DNA of 64,000 bases from Variovorax sp. Lineage in GTDB: Bacteria > Pseudomonadota > Gammaproteobacteria > Burkholderiales > Burkholderiaceae_C. The stretch's first letter is position 1. Each line of letters starts with the position of its first letter. The notes under the pieces are model-generated. The model made no database searches, was not told the DNA's origin, and was given only the letters and a program-made list of their open reading frames with translations. Below are positions 42,019-52,041 of the stretch, in pieces. The position numbers were made by a program, and so were the translations under genes. The stretch is from NCBI GenBank assembly GCA_017744935.1, contig JAGIAI010000002.1, positions 186,001 to 250,000 of the forward strand, read 5' to 3'.

Positions 42019-43380
42019 ATGAATCTCCGCACAAAGATCGTTGCGCTTGCCATCGTGCCGCTGCTGACGGCGCTGGTGCTGGTCGCCTTGGCGGTGCGGC
42101 ACCAGGAGCGTGATCTGGCGCAGCGCGAACGACTGCTGGCCGAACAGACCTACATGGCGCAGCGGCAGAGCGAACTGCGCAGCTATGTGGACCTTGCAGT
42201 GAGCGTCGTGCGGCCGCTCTACGACACCGGCAAGGACGACGCCGCAGTTCGCGCGGAGGCGCTCCGCCTGCTGGCCGCGCTGGACTACGGTGATGACGGC
42301 TACTTCTTCGTCTACGACCTCGACGGCAAGTCGCTGATGCATTCGCGTCAGCCCGAACTGGTCGGGCAGCGGCTTTGGGAACTGCGCGATTCGAAAGGCC
42401 GGCCCACCATTCAGCAGCTGATCGAACAGGCCCGCAACGGCGGCGGCTACGTCGAGTACGAATGGCGCAAGCCATCCAACCAGCAGTTGGCGCCCAAGCT
42501 GGGCTACGTGACGATGCTCCCGCGATGGAACTGGATGCTCGGCACTGGCCTGTACCTCGACGACATCGACACGGCGATGCATCGCCTCGACCAACAGATG
42601 AATGCCAATCTCACCACCACGATGCTGTGGATCGGTGGTATCGCGGCGCTGGGGATTGCAGTCGTGAGTGCGACCGGGCTGCTCCTGAACCTGAGCGAGC
42701 ATCGCGTGGCCGAAACCAAGCTTCGTCAACTCGCGCGACAGGTGGTGCGGTCGCAGGAAGACGAGCGGGCCCATCTCGCGCGGGAGCTGCACGACGGCAC
42801 CAGCCAGACGCTGGTTTCCGCCAAGTTGATGATCGAATCGGCGGTGGATGCGCTGGAGCGCGGACGGCTCGCCGTGCCGGCATCGCTCGCGAAGGCGCTG
42901 CAGCGGCTCAATGAATCGCTCGCGGAGGTGCGCGGCATCTCGCACCGCCTACGGCCGGCGCTGCTCGACACCCTGGGCCTGCCAGCCGCGCTCGAACGGC
43001 TGGGGGTCGAGTTCGGGGAGGAGGGGCCCATCGAGGCCACGGTGTCGATCCACGGCACGCCGCGCGAGCTGCCGCAGGAGGTGAAGACCGCGCTCTTCCG
43101 CGTCGCGCAGGAGGCCTTGACCAACGTGCACAAGCATTCACATGCCGCGAAGGTCGACATCGCGCTGGCATTCGACACCCGTCACGTCCGGCTCGACATC
43201 ACCGACGACGGACGCGGCTTCGACGAAGAAGCGGTGCAGGCCGACCCTCGCAGCGGCATCGGCCTGCGCAACATGCGCGAGCGGATCGCGGCGATCGGCG
43301 GACACCTGGATGTGCATTCGGGCGACTCGGGCACTTCGATCCTGGCCGAAGTGGCGCTCAATGGCGCGGAGGCTGCATGA
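42019..43380 (+). CDS. Sensor histidine kinase with Cache domain (NarL-type partner)
   Basis: A 453-residue membrane sensor. TM1 is at about residues 8-26, followed by a periplasmic single-Cache domain (about 35-195, with DDGYFFVYDLDGKSLMH and WNWMLGTGLYLDDID) and TM2 at about 202-222. A HisKA_3 dimerisation domain has phospho-acceptor His258 in ARELHDG, then an HATPase domain (NVHKHSHA, DDGRGFDE, GIGLRNMRERI). This kind of Cache domain binds small carboxylates. The 3' end overlaps the response regulator by 4 bp, with cstA next. Confidence 0.93.
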   Translation: MNLRTKIVALAIVPLLTALVLVALAVRHQERDLAQRERLLAEQTYMAQRQSELRSYVDLAVSVVRPLYDTGKDDAAVRAEALRLLAALDYGDDGYFFVYDLDGKSLMHSRQPELVGQRLWELRDSKGRPTIQQLIEQARNGGGYVEYEWRKPSNQQLAPKLGYVTMLPRWNWMLGTGLYLDDIDTAMHRLDQQMNANLTTTMLWIGGIAALGIAVVSATGLLLNLSEHRVAETKLRQLARQVVRSQEDERAHLARELHDGTSQTLVSAKLMIESAVDALERGRLAVPASLAKALQRLNESLAEVRGISHRLRPALLDTLGLPAALERLGVEFGEEGPIEATVSIHGTPRELPQEVKTALFRVAQEALTNVHKHSHAAKVDIALAFDTRHVRLDITDDGRGFDEEAVQADPRSGIGLRNMRERIAAIGGHLDVHSGDSGTSILAEVALNGAEAA

Positions 43381-44006
43381 GGAGCCAAGGCACCATCCGG
43401 CTGTTTCTGGTGGACGACCACCCGCTGGTGCGCGACGGGCTGCGTGCGCGCCTTTCGTCGCTGCCAGAGATCGACATCGTCGGCGAGGCGGACGGTGCCG
43501 CCGAGGCGCTACCGCTGATCGAGGAACTGAAGCCCGACCTCGTACTGGCTGACGTCGGCATGAAGGACATCAATGGCATCGAACTTGCTGCCCAGCTTCA
43601 GCAGCGGCAGCCGCAGGTGCGCGTGGTCATGCTCAGCATGTACGACAACCCCGAATACGTGCAGCAGGCGCTTCAGGCCGGTGCGCGTGGCTATGTGCTC
43701 AAGGACGCGCCGGCGAGCGAGATCGTCGCGGCCATCGACGCGGTGACCGCGGGCGGCACCTTCCTCAGTCCGGCGGTGTCGAAGCGGTTGTTTCGCAACC
43801 AGACGCCGCGGCCGTTGCTCACGCCGCGCGAGAGCGAGATCCTCTCTGCGCTCGGTCGCGGCGCGTCGAGCAAGGAGATTGCGCTCGAACTCGGCTTGAG
43901 CGTGCGCACCGTCGAGGCGCACCGGCAGAGCATCAAGCGGCGCCTCGGTATCGAAGGCCAGGCCGAGCTGATCAAGTACGCGGTGGAGCACGCCCGGAAG
44001 CTGTGA
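43377..44006 (+). CDS. Response regulator, NarL/LuxR family
   Basis: A 209-residue regulator: a receiver domain with acidic DDH near residues 13-15, phospho-acceptor Asp59 (LVLADVGMKD) and Lys in YVLKDAP. A LuxR-type helix-turn-helix (about 145-205, LTPRESEILSALGRGASSKE) follows. It is translationally coupled to the sensor gene. The next gene, cstA, starts 107 bp downstream and is its probable target, as in other two-component systems that control carboxylate uptake (inference). Confidence 0.94.
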   Translation: MRSQGTIRLFLVDDHPLVRDGLRARLSSLPEIDIVGEADGAAEALPLIEELKPDLVLADVGMKDINGIELAAQLQQRQPQVRVVMLSMYDNPEYVQQALQAGARGYVLKDAPASEIVAAIDAVTAGGTFLSPAVSKRLFRNQTPRPLLTPRESEILSALGRGASSKEIALELGLSVRTVEAHRQSIKRRLGIEGQAELIKYAVEHARKL

Positions 44007-44113
44007 GGGTTATCCCTTAGGTGGTCGCGCGGGGGAGACTTGCGCGGTGCAACCGATGCGCCCAAAGTAGTGACTCGCGACACTCGCGGGGAACAGCTTC
44101 AGGAGACATCCGT

Positions 44114-46183
44114 ATGCATACCCTTCGCCGCCACCTGGTGTGGCTTGTCGTTGCCGTGGTCGGCGCTTTCGCCCTAGGGACAGTGGCGCTGTCGCGAGGC
44201 GAATCCATCAACGCGCTATGGATCGTCGTCGCGGCCATCTGCACTTACCTCATTGCGTACCGCTACTACAGCCTCTTCATCGCGAACCGCGTGCTGGGGC
44301 TGGATGGCAGCCGCATGACGCCGGCGCACCGTCACAACGACGGGCTCGACTACGTGCCGACCGACAAGAACGTGCTGTTCGGCCACCACTTCGCGGCGAT
44401 CGCGGGTGCGGGCCCACTGGTGGGGCCGGTGCTCGCGGCGCAGATGGGTTACTTGCCCGGGTTGCTATGGATCCTGGCTGGCGTGGTGTTCGCCGGCGCG
44501 GTGCAGGACTTCATCGTGCTCTTCATCTCGACGCGGCGTGATGGCCGCTCGCTCGGCGACCTGATCAAGCAGGAGATGGGCACGGTGCCCGGCATGATCG
44601 CGCTGTTCGGCACCTTCATGATCATGATCATCATCCTTGCGGTGCTGGCGCTGATCGTCGTGAAGGCCCTGGCCGAATCGCCGTGGGGCACCTTCACTGT
44701 CGCGGCGACGATCCCTGTTGCGATCTTCATGGGCATCTATCTGCGCTACATCCGCCCGGGGCGCATCGGCGAGATTTCCATCATCGGCTTCGTGCTGCTG
44801 ATGCTCGCGATCTTCGGCGGCCAGGCGGTGAGCCAGAACCCCGAATGGGCCGCCGCGTTCACCTTCGACGGCAAGGCGCTCACCTGGATGCTGATCGCCT
44901 ACGGCTTCATCGCCGCGAGCCTGCCGGTGTGGCTGCTGCTCGCACCACGTGACTACCTTTCGACCTTCCTGAAGATCGGCACGATCATCGCGCTGGCGAT
45001 CGGCATCGTTTTTGTCGCCCCGAGCCTGCAGATGCCCGCGTTCACGCAATTCGCGCAGGGCAATGGTCCGGTGTGGTCGGGCAACCTGTTCCCGTTCCTC
45101 TTCATCACCATTGCCTGCGGCGCGGTGTCCGGCTTCCACGCGCTGATCTCTTCGGGCACGACCCCGAAAATGCTCGACAACGAAGTTCACGCACGCTTCA
45201 TCGGCTACGGCGGCATGCTGGCCGAATCCTTCGTCGCAGTGATGGCGCTCGTCGCCGCTGCGTGCATCGAGCCCGGTGTGTACTTCGCCATGAACAGCCC
45301 GGCCGCGCTGGTCGGCACCACGCCCGAGGCGGTCGCACAAGCCATCTCCGGCTGGGGCTTCTCGCTCACGCCCGACATGCTTCTGGAAACCGCCAAGAAC
45401 GTCGGTGAGACGACCATCCTCGGCCGCGCCGGCGGTGCGCCGACACTGGCAGTGGGCATGGCCCACATCCTTCACCAGGTGGTCGGTGGGCAGGCCATGA
45501 TGGCCTTCTGGTACCACTTCGCGATCCTCTTCGAGGCGCTCTTCATCCTGACGGCAGTGGATGCAGGCACCCGCGCCGGCCGCTTCATGCTGCAAGACCT
45601 GCTGGGCAGCTTCGTTCCCGCGCTGAAGCGCACCGACCTGATCGCGGCCAACCTGACGGCGACCTTCCTCTGCGTTGCGGCCTGGGGTTACTTCCTCTAC
45701 CAGGGCGTGGTCGATCCGCTTGGCGGCATCAACACCTTGTGGCCGCTGTTCGGTATCTCCAACCAGATGCTCGCTGCCGTGGCGCTGATGCTGGGCGTGG
45801 TCGTGCTGTACCGCATGAAGCGCGAGCGCTACGCGTGGGTCGCGATTGCACCCGCGGCATGGTTGCTGGTCTGCACGTTGACGGCCGGATGGCAGAAGAT
45901 CTTCTCGGCAGACCCGAAGGTGGGCTTCCTGTCGCACGCGGCCAAGTACGCGGAAGGCCTGGCGCAGGGCGTGCTGATTGCGCCGGCCAAGACGCCCGAA
46001 GCCATGTCGCGCATCGTCTTTAACGACCGCCTCGACGCGGCGCTGTGCGGGCTCTTCATCTTCGTGGTGGTGAGCGTGCTGGTGTACAGCGTGAAGAGCT
46101 GCATGGCTGCGCGTTCGGCCAACCAGCCGACTGCGCGCGAAACGCCTTTCGAGCCGATGCCGGTGTCGGCCGCAGCATCATGA
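44114..46183 (+). CDS. cstA: Carbon starvation protein CstA family (pyruvate/peptide transporter)
   Basis: A 689-residue, multi-helix (about 16-18) inner-membrane transporter. Family stretches are AYRYYSLFIANRVLGLD, RHNDGLDYVPTDKNVLFGHH, GAGPLVGPVLAAQMGYLPG and SGTTPKMLDNE. CstA/BtsT proteins take up pyruvate or peptides. I chose the ATG at 44114, which follows AGGAGA; a longer upstream frame is not needed. It is followed by a 4-bp-overlapping yjiX-type gene and preceded by a Cache-domain two-component system. Confidence 0.95.
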   Translation: MHTLRRHLVWLVVAVVGAFALGTVALSRGESINALWIVVAAICTYLIAYRYYSLFIANRVLGLDGSRMTPAHRHNDGLDYVPTDKNVLFGHHFAAIAGAGPLVGPVLAAQMGYLPGLLWILAGVVFAGAVQDFIVLFISTRRDGRSLGDLIKQEMGTVPGMIALFGTFMIMIIILAVLALIVVKALAESPWGTFTVAATIPVAIFMGIYLRYIRPGRIGEISIIGFVLLMLAIFGGQAVSQNPEWAAAFTFDGKALTWMLIAYGFIAASLPVWLLLAPRDYLSTFLKIGTIIALAIGIVFVAPSLQMPAFTQFAQGNGPVWSGNLFPFLFITIACGAVSGFHALISSGTTPKMLDNEVHARFIGYGGMLAESFVAVMALVAAACIEPGVYFAMNSPAALVGTTPEAVAQAISGWGFSLTPDMLLETAKNVGETTILGRAGGAPTLAVGMAHILHQVVGGQAMMAFWYHFAILFEALFILTAVDAGTRAGRFMLQDLLGSFVPALKRTDLIAANLTATFLCVAAWGYFLYQGVVDPLGGINTLWPLFGISNQMLAAVALMLGVVVLYRMKRERYAWVAIAPAAWLLVCTLTAGWQKIFSADPKVGFLSHAAKYAEGLAQGVLIAPAKTPEAMSRIVFNDRLDAALCGLFIFVVVSVLVYSVKSCMAARSANQPTARETPFEPMPVSAAAS

Positions 46184-46395
46184 GAACCGCGGGCGCCAGC
46201 CTCTCCGAATCCGGGCGCTACCTGGCGCGCTCGGTGGTGCAGTCGCTGCGCCTGATGGTCGGCATGCCCGACTACGACGCCTACCTGAGCCACATGGAGC
46301 GCACCCATCCGGACCGGGTGCCAATGAGCTACGAGGCGTTCTTCAGGGAACGCCTGGAAGCGCGCTACGGCAGCGGCAAAGGCCGCTGCTGCTAA
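46180..46395 (+). CDS. YbdD/YjiX family small protein
   Basis: A 71-residue soluble protein of the YbdD/YjiX family, the usual companion of cstA/btsT. The core RLMVGMPDYDAYLSHMERTHP is closely matched to the family (the string MVGMPDYDAYL is the clearest part), and the short C-terminus ends in CC. The start overlaps the cstA stop (ATGA). Its role is thought to be in supporting the transporter. Confidence 0.93.
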   Translation: MRTAGASLSESGRYLARSVVQSLRLMVGMPDYDAYLSHMERTHPDRVPMSYEAFFRERLEARYGSGKGRCC

Positions 46396-46400
46396 GTCGC

Positions 46401-47324
46401 TCAGATGTCTTCGAGCAGGGGGTAGGGCAGGGGCTCGACGGTGAGCGCCGGTCCGTCGGCGGCACGTGCGTGCAGGCCGCCTGCCTCGATGGCCGCGATC
46501 TGGATCGAGATCAGCCCTGCCCAGCCGCCGCCGGGCGCGGGAGCAGCCTGGGCGACAAGCCCGACCGGTTGCTCCGGATCGGCGGCCGCGAACACTTCCT
46601 GTCCGGATGCGATCTCGTCGTTCGCCTGGACCAGATAGGTGCGCCGCTTCAGCGTGCCGCGAAACTGGCTTCGTGCGACCACTTCCTGGCCCGGGTAGCA
46701 ACCCTTCTTGAAGTTCACGCCGCCAACCGATTCGTAGTTGATCATCTGTGGCACAAAGGCCTCGACCACTGGCGAAGTCAGCGTGACGATGCCACTGCGC
46801 ACCTCGCTCCACTGCCAGAGCGCCGGATCAAGCGCCGAGCCCTTCGGCGCGGTACTGCCGGCAGGCGCAATCCAGAGCGCGCGCGGAACGCCGTCGGAAG
46901 GGTAGAGCGTCACGGCGTGCGCATCGCCCACTGCGATGGATCGACCGGGCAGCGAAGCCGGGTCGACGTCGTTGGCCGCGAGGGCCGTGCCCGCGATGCC
47001 GTAGAGCGCGTATTCCCCGCTCGCATCGCTGAGCTTCGCCTTGGCGCGCAGCACATACATCGACAGCCGCTTGAGCGTCGCGGCCAGGATGTCGCGGCTG
47101 CAGATGAGCAGGATGCGGTCCGGCTGGGGCCGGATGCCGATGAAGCTCGCGATCGCCCGACCCTTGGCGGTGCACAGGGCCGCGAGCCGGGCCTCGGCGG
47201 CATCGAGCAACGCGAAATCCTGCGTCAGCTGGCCGTGCAGGAAACTGGCGGCGTCAGGGCCTTCGGCCCGGATGACACCAAGGTGGGAGAGGGCGGTCAC
47301 GCCATTCAGAACGACTGAGGTCAT
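46401..47324 (-). CDS. ygfZ: Folate-binding protein YgfZ (Fe-S cluster repair)
   Basis: A 307-residue protein of the YgfZ/GcvT-like family. The diagnostic KGCYPGQEVVARSQFRG (motif K-G-C-Y-x-G-Q-E with the conserved Cys, at about residue 204) is present. The N-terminal part (LHGQLTQDFALL) forms the first aminomethyltransferase-like domain. YgfZ uses folate to maintain certain Fe-S enzymes. It is divergent from mltG, the order found widely in betaproteobacteria. Confidence 0.94.
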   Translation of the reverse strand: MTSVVLNGVTALSHLGVIRAEGPDAASFLHGQLTQDFALLDAAEARLAALCTAKGRAIASFIGIRPQPDRILLICSRDILAATLKRLSMYVLRAKAKLSDASGEYALYGIAGTALAANDVDPASLPGRSIAVGDAHAVTLYPSDGVPRALWIAPAGSTAPKGSALDPALWQWSEVRSGIVTLTSPVVEAFVPQMINYESVGGVNFKKGCYPGQEVVARSQFRGTLKRRTYLVQANDEIASGQEVFAAADPEQPVGLVAQAAPAPGGGWAGLISIQIAAIEAGGLHARAADGPALTVEPLPYPLLEDI

Positions 47325-47406
47325 CGCTGAATTATCATGGCCGCTCCCGATCCGTTCGATCGGCAGGGCTTCCGCCGCTTACTCTTTGCTCCCTTCGCCG
47401 GATTCC

Positions 47407-48429
47407 GTGCGCCGCTTCTTCCTCACGATCTTTCTGTTGGCCGCCCTGGGCGCTCTCGGCATCGGCGCTGCGGGTCTCTGGTGGGTCAACCAGCCCTTGC
47501 GCCTTCCGGCGCCCAGCGTCGACCTCTCGATCGAACCGGGCACCACGCCTCGAGGCATTGCCCAGGCCGTCGCCGACACCGGCGTCGACGTGCCGCCGCA
47601 ACTGCTCTATTTGTGGTTCCGCTTCTCGGGCCAGGACCGGCAGATGCGCGCCGGGAGCTACGAACTGGAGCGCGGCATCACGCCACGCACGCTGCTGAGC
47701 GTGCTGGTGCGCGGCGAGGAGGCCACGCGGAGCATCGTTCTCGTCGAGGGTTGGAACATTCGCCAGGTGCGCGCCGCGCTCGCCAAGGCCGATCAGCTCA
47801 AGCCGGACACCGTCGGCCTCACCGATGAGGATCTGATGGCCAAGCTCGGCCGGCCGGGGCAACATCCCGAAGGGCGCTTCTTCCCGGACACATACACGTA
47901 CTCCAAGGGCTCGACCGATTTCGCGCTGCTGCAGCGCGCCATGCGGGCCATGGACAAGAAGCTCGATGCCGCCTGGGCGGCGCGGGCGTCTGATATCTCT
48001 GTCAAGACACCCGACGAGGCCCTGATTCTTGCCAGCATCGTCGAAAAGGAGACGGGCAAGGCCCAGGACCGCGCGGAGATCTCCGCCGTCTTCCACAACC
48101 GCTTGCGCATCGGCATGCCATTGCAGACCGATCCGACCGTTATCTACGGCATGGGCCAGCGCTTTGATGGCAACCTGCGCAAGAGAGACCTGCAGGCCGA
48201 CACGCCCTGGAATACCTACACGCGCAACGGCCTGCCGCCCACGCCGATCGCGATGCCCGGCAAGGCCGCACTGCTGGCCGCCGTCCAGCCGGCGCAGAGC
48301 AAGTCGCTCTATTTCGTCTCGCGCGGCGATGGCACGAGTCAATTCAGCAGCTCGCTCGACGAGCACAACCGGGCGGTGAACCGCTATCAGCGCGGCACCA
48401 CCGATCCGAACCAGCGGAGCGGTCAATGA
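47407..48429 (+). CDS. mltG: Endolytic transglycosylase MltG
   Basis: A 340-residue inner-membrane protein with one N-terminal helix (about residues 3-24) and a YceG domain in the periplasm. The catalytic glutamate region is [12 protein letters not shown], followed by [20 protein letters not shown]. MltG cleaves nascent glycan strands and limits their length. A GTG at 47407 fits the usual family start just before the helix. It overlaps tmk by 4 bp. Confidence 0.94.
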   Translation: MRRFFLTIFLLAALGALGIGAAGLWWVNQPLRLPAPSVDLSIEPGTTPRGIAQAVADTGVDVPPQLLYLWFRFSGQDRQMRAGSYELERGITPRTLLSVLVRGEEATRSIVLVEGWNIRQVRAALAKADQLKPDTVGLTDEDLMAKLGRPGQHPEGRFFPDTYTYSKGSTDFALLQRAMRAMDKKLDAAWAARASDISVKTPDEALILASIVEKETGKAQDRAEISAVFHNRLRIGMPLQTDPTVIYGMGQRFDGNLRKRDLQADTPWNTYTRNGLPPTPIAMPGKAALLAAVQPAQSKSLYFVSRGDGTSQFSSSLDEHNRAVNRYQRGTTDPNQRSGQ

Positions 48430-49085
48430 AGGGGCTTTTTCTCACGCTCGAAGGCATCGATGGAGCCGGCAAATCGAGCCACATCGACGCACTCGAAGCG
48501 CTGTTCAAGGCGCAGGGCCGTCAGGTCACCCGCACGCGCGAACCCGGCGGCACACCGCTCGCCGAAACCCTGCGCGGGATGATCCTCGAGCAGCCGATGG
48601 ATGCACTGACCGAATCGCTGCTGGTCTTTGCGGCGCGTCGCGATCATGTGGTGCGGGTCATCGAGCCTGCGCTGGCGAGCGGCGACGTCGTGCTTTGCGA
48701 CCGGTTCACCGATGCGACCTTTGCCTATCAGGGAGCAGGGCGCGGGTTCGACCCGGCCGTGCTGTCGACGCTTGAAAAGTGGGTGCAGGCCGATACGGAG
48801 CACGCGACCGACGGGCTGCTCCAGCCCGAAATCACGATCTGGTTCGATCTCGCGCCGGAGATCGCGGCTGAACGCCTCGCTGGCGCGCGCGTGCCGGACA
48901 AGTTCGAGTCGCAGCCGGTCGAGTTCTTCAAACGTGTCGCCGCGGGCTACGCTGCGCGCGCGAAAGACGCTCCACGCTTCGTGCGCATCGACGCCAGCCA
49001 GTCGCGCGAGGCGGTCTGGCAGCAGATCGAAGCGGCGCTGGCCGAGCGCGGCCTTGTGGCATCGCAAAGCGGGGGCGCGCCTTGA
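48426..49085 (+). CDS. tmk: Thymidylate kinase
   Basis: A 219-residue dTMP kinase. The P-loop is [11 protein letters not shown] (about residues 9-19), the DR(F/Y) motif is in [18 protein letters not shown] (about 96-113), and the TREPGG substrate segment is present. It converts dTMP to dTDP for DNA synthesis. It is coupled by 4-bp overlaps to mltG and holB. Confidence 0.96.
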   Translation: MKGLFLTLEGIDGAGKSSHIDALEALFKAQGRQVTRTREPGGTPLAETLRGMILEQPMDALTESLLVFAARRDHVVRVIEPALASGDVVLCDRFTDATFAYQGAGRGFDPAVLSTLEKWVQADTEHATDGLLQPEITIWFDLAPEIAAERLAGARVPDKFESQPVEFFKRVAAGYAARAKDAPRFVRIDASQSREAVWQQIEAALAERGLVASQSGGAP

Positions 49086-50101
49086 ACGCGGACACGCTGT
49101 CGCCGTGGCTTCGCAAACCGCTGGCCGAACTGCTCCGGCAGCGCGGCCATGCATGGCTGCTGCAGGGACCTTCGGGTTTGGGCCAGTACGAACTGGGCCT
49201 GGCGCTGGCTGCCGCCTGGCTGTGCGAGCAGCCCGAGGAAGCCAAGAAGGAGGGCGCCTGCGGACACTGCCCCAGTTGCCATGCCATCCAGGTCCGCACG
49301 CATGCGGACCTTTGCGTGCTCATGCCTGAGGTCGCGATGCAGGCGCTCGGCTGGCCGCTCGACGAAAAGGCGCAGGCGGATATCGACGACAAGAAGCGCA
49401 AGCCGAGCCGCGAAATTCGCGTCGAGGCCATGCGCGACGCCGTCGGATTTGCCCAGCGCACCAGCGCGCGAGGTTTCGGCAAGGTGGTGATGGTCTATCC
49501 GGCCGAGCGGATGAACACAATCACCGCCAACGCACTGCTCAAGACGCTGGAAGAGCCTGTCGGCGACGTCCGCTTCGTGCTCGCGAGCGAGGCCGCGTGG
49601 CAGCTTCTGCCCACGATCCGCAGCCGCTGCCTCGGTTTCACGCTGCCTTGGCCGGAACCCGATGAGGCGCGCGAGTGGCTGGTCGGGCAGGGCGTTCCGG
49701 CCGCCGATGCCGCCGCCCTGTTGCGTGCCGCGGGCGGGCGGCCGAGCGATGCGCTACGCCTCGCGGCCCAGGGCCAATCGCCCAAGGCCTGGGGATTGTT
49801 TCCCAAGGCAATGGTGCGCGGCGACGTCGGTGCGTTGGCCGATCACGCGCCCGCACAGGCCATCGACGCCCTCCAGAAGCTCTGCCACGATCTGATGGCT
49901 GCCGACAGTGGCGCCGCGCCGCGCTTCTTCGACATCGCGGACCTGCCGGCGGTGCCACCCAGGGGCGCGTTGGCGCGATGGTCCCGATCGCTCGCCAACG
50001 CGGCAAAAACTGCAGAACATCCATTCAACGCGGGTCTCATGCTCGAAGCGCTTGTGAGCGAAGCGAGAACCACCCTAAACTCCGCACGCCGCCGCCCATG
50101 A
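49082..50101 (+). CDS. holB: DNA polymerase III subunit delta'
   Basis: A 339-residue clamp-loader subunit. The P-loop region is degenerate ([14 protein letters not shown]), as usual for delta'. A zinc module uses Cys residues in LCEQPEE and CGHCPSCHA. Sensor-type stretches are [16 protein letters not shown] and TIRSRCLGF. The most likely start is a TTG at 49082 that overlaps the tmk stop (TTGA). It overlaps the PilZ gene by 4 bp. Confidence 0.93.
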   Translation: MNADTLSPWLRKPLAELLRQRGHAWLLQGPSGLGQYELGLALAAAWLCEQPEEAKKEGACGHCPSCHAIQVRTHADLCVLMPEVAMQALGWPLDEKAQADIDDKKRKPSREIRVEAMRDAVGFAQRTSARGFGKVVMVYPAERMNTITANALLKTLEEPVGDVRFVLASEAAWQLLPTIRSRCLGFTLPWPEPDEAREWLVGQGVPAADAAALLRAAGGRPSDALRLAAQGQSPKAWGLFPKAMVRGDVGALADHAPAQAIDALQKLCHDLMAADSGAAPRFFDIADLPAVPPRGALARWSRSLANAAKTAEHPFNAGLMLEALVSEARTTLNSARRRP

Positions 50102-50472
50102 ACACACCTGCAGCTTCCACCCCCTCAGCGCCCGTCCGGCCCAGCGTCATCCAGTTGGCCATCAAGGAAAAAGGGGCGCTCTATGCGGCCTACATCCCGT
50201 TGTTCGCCGAGGGCGGGATCTTCATTCCGACTTCCCGCGAGTACCGCCTCGGCGACGATGTCTACGTACTCCTCACGTTGCCGGACGATCCACAGCGCTA
50301 TCCGATCGCAGGCAAGGTCGCCTGGATCACGCCGTCGCGCGCAGCCGGCAACCGGGCGCCGGGCGTCGGCATCCGCTTTCCTTCCGACGACAAGTCGCGC
50401 CAGCTCAAGGCGCGCATCGAGGAGGCGCTCGGCGGCACGATGGCTTCCGACCGGCCCACCCAGACCATCTGA
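50098..50472 (+). CDS. pilZ: PilZ domain protein, type IV pilus PilZ-like
   Basis: A 124-residue protein with a single PilZ domain in the form found in holB-linked PilZ of type IV pili. The c-di-GMP-binding RxxxR motif is not visible at the N-terminus, as expected for this non-binding subgroup. Conserved parts are YIPLFAEGGIFIPT, GDDVYVLLTLPDDP and GVGIRFPSD. It takes part in pilus biogenesis through PilB. It is coupled to holB by ATGA overlap. Confidence 0.9.
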   Translation: MNTPAASTPSAPVRPSVIQLAIKEKGALYAAYIPLFAEGGIFIPTSREYRLGDDVYVLLTLPDDPQRYPIAGKVAWITPSRAAGNRAPGVGIRFPSDDKSRQLKARIEEALGGTMASDRPTQTI

Positions 50473-50541
50473 TCCGAATCCCGTCCTCCCGGGGCGCGGA
50501 CCGCAAGCGGCGCATCAGCGCCGCGCTCATTCCATTCCGCG

Positions 50542-51348
50542 ATGTTTACCGACTCCCACTGCCACCTGACCTTTCCCGAGTTCGCGGACCAGATGCCGCA
50601 AGTTCGCGCCGCCATGGCTGCCGCCCAGGTCGACCGGGCGCTTTGTATCTGCACGACCCTCGAGGAATTCGACAATGTCCAATCGCTTGCGGCTGGTTTT
50701 GACAACTTCTGGGCCTCTGTAGGCGTCCATCCGGACAGCGAAGACGTTCTGGAGCCCACGCTGGACGACCTCGTACGGCGAGCGGCCCTCCCGAAAGTCA
50801 TCGCTATCGGCGAAACCGGGCTCGACTACTACCAGATGGAGGAGCGCAAGGGCGGTCGCAGCGTCGCGGACCTCGAATGGCAACGTGACCGTTTCCGCGT
50901 GCACATTCGAGCCGCGCAGCAGACGCGCAAGCCGCTGGTAATCCACACGCGGGAAGCGTCGGCCGACACATTGGCCATCCTGAAGGAGGAGGGCGAAGAC
51001 GGCGGTCCGAAGGCGGCAGGCGGCGTCTTCCATTGCTTCACCGAGACCGCCGAAGTGGCCAGGGCAGCGCTCGACCTGGGCTTCTACATTTCGTTTTCGG
51101 GCATCCTGACCTTCAAGAAGGCGCAAGACCTGCGGGACGTGGCGTCGTTCGTGCCCCTGGACCGGATGCTGATCGAAACCGACAGCCCCTATCTCGCCCC
51201 AGTGCCGTACCGCGGAAAGACGAACAATCCGTCGTATGTACCTTTCGTGGCGCAGCAGATCGCCCAACTTCGGAACCTGCCCGTCGAGGAGATCGGCAAG
51301 GTCACCAGCAACAACTTCGACCGCCTCTTCATGGCGGCCAAATCATGA
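50542..51348 (+). CDS. tatD: TatD family metal-dependent hydrolase
   Basis: A 268-residue TIM-barrel metallohydrolase/DNase. Metal-binding motifs are DSHCHL (residues 4-9), GETGLDYY (about 94), HTREA (about 135), FHCFTE (about 165) and ETDSPYLAP (about 213). It is the usual YcfH-like partner downstream of holB/pilZ. The 3' end overlaps the ankyrin gene by 4 bp. Confidence 0.94.
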   Translation: MFTDSHCHLTFPEFADQMPQVRAAMAAAQVDRALCICTTLEEFDNVQSLAAGFDNFWASVGVHPDSEDVLEPTLDDLVRRAALPKVIAIGETGLDYYQMEERKGGRSVADLEWQRDRFRVHIRAAQQTRKPLVIHTREASADTLAILKEEGEDGGPKAAGGVFHCFTETAEVARAALDLGFYISFSGILTFKKAQDLRDVASFVPLDRMLIETDSPYLAPVPYRGKTNNPSYVPFVAQQIAQLRNLPVEEIGKVTSNNFDRLFMAAKS

Positions 51349-52007
51349 AAAATCCCTTCAAGAAACTCTTATATCTCTTTGTTTTTGCAGTGACTTTCTC
51401 TGTACACGCAGATTCGTTCGATGATTTCTTCCGCGCAGTCCGTGCGGACAACGCAAGCGGCGTGAAGAGCCTCCTGAACCGCGGATTCGACCCGAACACG
51501 CGGGATGCGCAGGGTCAGACCGGCCTGCTGATCGCGCTGCGCGAGCCTTCGCCCAAGGTGATCCAGGTCCTGATCGATTGGCCCAAGACCGACGTCGAGG
51601 CGCGCAACTCGAAAGACGAAAGCCCGCTGATGCTGGCTGCGATCAAGGGTCAGCAGGACATCGTGACCAAGCTGATCGACCGCGATGCCGATATCAACAA
51701 GCCCGGTTGGACGCCGTTGCACTACGCGGCAACTAACGGGCATGTGGCGATCATGAAGCAGCTTCTCGACAAGGATGCGTTCATCGACGCGCAATCGCCC
51801 AACGGCACCACGCCGCTGATGATGGCAGCGATGTACGGCTCGGCCGCCGCAGTGAAGCTGCTGCTCGATGAAGGCGCGGATCCGCTGATGAAGAACCAGC
51901 TCGGAATGACCGCAGCTGATTTCGCCCAGAGGGCCAATCGAACGGATGCGCTCCAAATGATCAGCGAGGCAACGCGGGCCAAGAGGCCTTCGGACGGCAA
52001 GTGGTGA
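51345..52007 (+). CDS. Secreted ankyrin-repeat protein
   Basis: A 220-residue protein with an N-terminal signal peptide (KKLLYLFVFAVTFSVHADSF, cleavage near VHA/DS) and about five ankyrin repeats from residue 25 on, including GWTPLHYAATNGHVAIMKQL and GTTPLMMAAMYGSAAAVKLL. It probably acts in the periplasm; the partner is unknown. The ATG at 51345 overlaps the tatD stop. The next features are the dif candidate and the end of the NCS1 gene. Confidence 0.85.
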   Translation: MKNPFKKLLYLFVFAVTFSVHADSFDDFFRAVRADNASGVKSLLNRGFDPNTRDAQGQTGLLIALREPSPKVIQVLIDWPKTDVEARNSKDESPLMLAAIKGQQDIVTKLIDRDADINKPGWTPLHYAATNGHVAIMKQLLDKDAFIDAQSPNGTTPLMMAAMYGSAAAVKLLLDEGADPLMKNQLGMTAADFAQRANRTDALQMISEATRAKRPSDGKW

Positions 52008-52041
52008 GCGGGGCCTTCCGCTCGGACCCCGGTCCGGCTCG

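Noticed and set aside
44007..44113. AGTGACTCGCGACACT as a possible regulator site before cstA
   Set aside because: The symmetry is imperfect (only the outer 4 bases pair cleanly), so support is too weak to list.
46515..46522. CCCTGCCC octamer in the minority orientation left of the dif candidate
   Set aside because: It lies in ygfZ coding sequence; one exception in about 50 kb does not contradict the overall strand bias.
52023..52036. CGGACC-CC-GGTCCG inverted repeat just before the dif candidate
   Set aside because: The loop is only two bases and no T-run follows, so I do not call a terminator; it may be chance in GC-rich sequence.
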